The translations under genes were made by a program, and so were the position numbers. Source: Spirochaetales bacterium (GTDB lineage Bacteria; Spirochaetota; Spirochaetia; DSM-27196; SLST01). From it: a stretch of DNA of 15,239 nucleotides. This document shows, piece by piece, positions 13,032 to 15,239 of this stretch. Where the stretch lies: NCBI GenBank assembly GCA_007130265.1, contig SLST01000026.1, forward strand, positions 1 to 15,239, read 5' to 3'. Position 1 is the first letter of the stretch. Every line of letters begins with the position of its first letter. Below the pieces are notes generated by a model. That model searched no databases. It was not told the origin of the DNA and saw only the letters and a program-made list of their open reading frames with translations.

Positions 13032-14342
13032 ATGTCTGATGTCGTAGAGAAGGTGGAACGCGAGGGTCTGACGGGGAGAACCGTCGTCCTGGGCCTGCAG
13101 CACACCTTTGTCATGTTCGGAGCGACCGTCCTGGTGCCGATCCTCACGGGTCTGGACATCGGGGTTACCCTGTTCGCCGCCGGCGTGGGTACCCTGCTGT
13201 TCCATGTGGTCACCAAGTTCAAGGTACCGGTCTTCCTGGGGAGCTCGTTCGCGTTCCTCCCGGCGCTCTTCGTGATCGGCGCCACGGAGGGACTCCCGTA
13301 CGCGCTCGGTGGTATCATGGTCGCAGGCCTGCTCTACATAGTGGTCTCGATCATCTTCAACTTCGTGTCGATAGACGTGCTGCACCGGATCCTGCCGCCG
13401 CACGTCACCGGCCCGATCATCATCCTGATCGGCGTGATTCTCGCACCCGTCGCAATTCTCAACTCCGTCGACGGGTACGTAGGGAACGTCCAGGCGCAGA
13501 TCGGCATCCTCGGGTGCTGGCTCGTCGCTTTCTTCACCTTCGCGGTGGGGATTGTCGTGAAGGTCGCCTTCCCCAAGTGGCGGCTGAACTTCCTGTCGCT
13601 TCTGCCGGTGCTCATCGCGATCATCGCAGGGTATGTCCTCTCGGTGATCATCGGCATCGTCGACTTTTCGTCGGTGCAGGCGGCAGCATGGGTCGGAGTC
13701 CCGGCGTTCTCGCTTCCCCGCTTCTCGTGGACGGCGATCAGCTTTGCCCTTCCGATCGCGATCGTGACGATAGTCGAGCACTTCGGAGACATCCTGGCGA
13801 TCGGGAACGTCGTTCAGAAGGACTTCCTGAAGGATCCGAAGATCTCACGCACATTGCTCGGTGACGGTCTCGCGACGACGCTTTCGGCGTTCATCGGTGG
13901 ACCGGCGAACACGACCTACAGCGAGAACACCGGCGCGATCGCGCTGACCGGGGTCTACAAGCCCGTCGTGATGCGGATCGCCGCGATCTTCGCGATCCTC
14001 ATTTCGTTCGTGCCCAAGTTCAACGCGATTGTCGGAACGATTCCGGCTCCGGTGGTGGGCGGCATCTCGATCCTGCTCTTCGGCATGATCTCGGCGATCG
14101 GCGTGAAGAACATGGTGGACGCGCGCGTCGACATGAGTAACCCGAAGATTCTCATGATTGTTGCCGCGATGATGGTACTCGGCTTGGGAACAGGCTCGAT
14201 CGCAAGTCTCGTGGGCGGCGATGCTCCGGGCGCGGCGATCAGCATTGGTAACTTCTCGGTTGGCGGCCTCGGGCTTGCCGCGATCGTCGGTATCCTCCTG
14301 AACCTGATCATCAACTTCGAGAGCTTCAGGAAGAAGCAGTAG
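13032..14342 (+). CDS. uraA: Uracil/xanthine permease, NCS2 family (UraA-like)
   Basis: This 436-residue inner-membrane nucleobase:cation symporter of the NCS2/NAT family should have 14 membrane segments in two inverted halves. GSSFAF (70-75) matches the substrate-binding strand in the first half. IVEHFGDILAIGNVV (247-261) includes Glu249, and TTYSENTGAIALTGV (294-308) includes Glu298; these correspond to the two substrate-binding glutamates of E. coli UraA. The TTYxEN form points to uracil rather than xanthine/urate carriers, though family-level specificity can mislead. The ATG is preceded by GGAGGGAG (13023-13030); an in-frame TTG at 13014 is less likely. The gene is divergent from the decarboxylase operon and ends just before a strong terminator. 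No pyrimidine biosynthesis or salvage gene adjoins it. Confidence 0.93.
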   Translation: MSDVVEKVEREGLTGRTVVLGLQHTFVMFGATVLVPILTGLDIGVTLFAAGVGTLLFHVVTKFKVPVFLGSSFAFLPALFVIGATEGLPYALGGIMVAGLLYIVVSIIFNFVSIDVLHRILPPHVTGPIIILIGVILAPVAILNSVDGYVGNVQAQIGILGCWLVAFFTFAVGIVVKVAFPKWRLNFLSLLPVLIAIIAGYVLSVIIGIVDFSSVQAAAWVGVPAFSLPRFSWTAISFALPIAIVTIVEHFGDILAIGNVVQKDFLKDPKISRTLLGDGLATTLSAFIGGPANTTYSENTGAIALTGVYKPVVMRIAAIFAILISFVPKFNAIVGTIPAPVVGGISILLFGMISAIGVKNMVDARVDMSNPKILMIVAAMMVLGLGTGSIASLVGGDAPGAAISIGNFSVGGLGLAAIVGILLNLIINFESFRKKQ

Positions 14343-14395
14343 GCCGGACGCACGGCGCCAAGGCCGCGTCGTCACGGCGGTGCGCAGATCTGACC

Positions 14396-14425
14396 AAAGA
14401 GGCCCGGGGAACCGGGCCTCTTTTC
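14396..14425 (+). terminator. Strong rho-independent terminator after uraA
   Basis: A 12-base perfect stem (14396-14407 pairing with 14412-14423) encloses a GGAA tetraloop and runs into TTTT. The GC-rich inner part GAGGCCCGG/CCGGGCCTC is very stable. On the minus strand only three Ts follow the stem, so it would be a weaker stop for the convergent peptidase gene. Confidence 0.93.
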
Positions 14426-14468
14426 ATTGCGTTCTTCTCCCGGTCCGGGTGGTTTGGGTCTGCCGCTT

Positions 14469-15239
14469 CTACCGCAGCGGTCGCGTCGTGTTGAAGAGCG
14501 GTGCGCGGCTCGTGAGATCAGGAGTGGATAGCTTCAGAAAGTATGCAGGGTCGATGAGCTCGTTCCCAAGCTGGATCTCGAAATGCAGGTGGGGACCGGT
14601 GGCGGTACCGCTGCTGCCGAGGGTCCCGATCCGGTCGCCCTGAGAGACTTCTTGCCCTCGTTGGACGTCTATCGAGTTCATGTGCGTGTACTTCGTCCGG
14701 AATCCGTACGGATGATCGATCTCAATGTACCAACCGAAGCCGCTCACGTTGTCGTATCTGACCTCACTGACGACGCCGTTTCCCGCCGCAATGAGCGGAG
14801 TACCCGGATAATACCAGATGTCGAGGCCGCGGTGCATGTACCAGACGCCGGTGATCGGATGAATGTTCGGGCCAAACTCCATCGTGATGTGGCCAAGCCC
14901 GTTGATGACCGGCCACAGGTTGGGCAGGTCAGAGAGGAGCTCCTTGTGCAGTTCGAGCGCCTCGGACAGCTCACCGAGAGGCCCGATCGCCGCACGAAGC
15001 GAGGCAACCACCTCCTGGAGGTTCTCGAGCTGACGCCGCTGACCGTCACCAATACCGTCGGTACGAAGCAAGGACGCGAGATCGGCCCGCTCTACGGCCC
15101 TGCCACGCCCCGGAAGCTCGCCGTCGACCCGCTGAAGCGTGTCCGCAAGCACGCGGGTGAAATCGTCGTACACGTGCAGGAAGTGCACGACCTCCTCGCG
15201 AAGCTGCTCGAGACTGGCCTCGGCATCACGCAGCCGCGC
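14469..15239 (-). CDS. M23-family (LytM) metalloendopeptidase with N-terminal coiled coil, partial
   Basis: The frame is open to the window edge, so the N-terminus is missing; 256 residues are visible. The visible start is heptad-like and charged (ARLRDAEASLEQLREEV), continuing to about residue 100 as probable coiled coil. The C-terminal LytM domain has the zinc ligands: His and Asp in MHRGLDIW and the last His in GPHLHFEI, with a catalytic His in TKYTHMN. The family cuts peptidoglycan cross-links from outside the inner membrane, or acts as a regulator of other hydrolases; with every ligand present, it should be enzymatically active. GFGWYIEIDHPYG is the usual strand before the catalytic loop. 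It converges on uraA with a 126-base gap holding the terminator. The coiled coil plus LytM layout resembles the envelope-bound EnvC/NlpD-like or spirochaetal M23 proteins. Confidence 0.92.
   Translation of the reverse strand, partial: ARLRDAEASLEQLREEVVHFLHVYDDFTRVLADTLQRVDGELPGRGRAVERADLASLLRTDGIGDGQRRQLENLQEVVASLRAAIGPLGELSEALELHKELLSDLPNLWPVINGLGHITMEFGPNIHPITGVWYMHRGLDIWYYPGTPLIAAGNGVVSEVRYDNVSGFGWYIEIDHPYGFRTKYTHMNSIDVQRGQEVSQGDRIGTLGSSGTATGPHLHFEIQLGNELIDPAYFLKLSTPDLTSRAPLFNTTRPLR

Noticed and set aside
12875..13318. N-terminal extension of the carboxyltransferase frame into the permease region
   Set aside because: The extension is antisense to the permease gene, lacks family similarity, and a promoter for the operon lies inside it.

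Overview
This window looks like high-GC bacterial chromosome, with mostly single-domain metabolic and transport genes packed tightly, many with 4-bp start/stop overlaps. A diderm anaerobe is likely: there is a sodium-pumping decarboxylase operon, a lipoprotein glycanase, a periplasmic-binding-protein ABC importer and a coiled-coil M23 peptidase. The set would fit a high-GC spirochaete, but that placement is inference; no rRNA, tRNA or lineage marker is present. I see no CRISPR array, phage, insertion sequence or clear attachment site.

Region 1 (1-1474, + strand). The end of an unrecognised multi-spanning membrane protein with an internal duplication overlaps (GTGA) a small flavodoxin-like gene. 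After it lie decayed fragments of a dihydroflavonol-reductase/epimerase-type gene.

Region 2 (1455-5462). A steroid 5-alpha-reductase-family membrane enzyme runs on the minus strand. Divergent from it is a tight three-gene run: a D-2-hydroxyacid dehydrogenase, a GH16 laminarinase-type lipoprotein and a GXWXG/DUF4334 protein. A separate HNH endonuclease-like gene that has lost its zinc cysteines follows.

Region 3 (5532-8418). A complete iron-complex/cobalamin-type ABC importer: binding protein, FecCD permease and ATPase. The permease start is best explained as CTG inside a CTGA overlap. Carbamate kinase (8477-9442) follows from its own likely promoter.

Region 4 (9506-12931, minus strand). A four-gene biotin-dependent Na+-pumping decarboxylase operon is transcribed as carboxyltransferase alpha, small membrane anchor, biotin carrier and beta channel subunit, the mmdA-D-C-B order. 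A promoter with a perfect TTGACA box sits upstream. Decarboxylation of methylmalonyl-CoA (or a related acyl-CoA) would export Na+. Carbamate kinase could make ATP from carbamoyl phosphate, so both neighbours fit fermentative energy conservation.

Region 5 (12989-15239). A UraA-type nucleobase permease has a perfect inverted repeat beside its likely promoter and a strong intrinsic terminator after it. Converging on it is the 3' part of a coiled-coil M23 endopeptidase gene that runs off the window.
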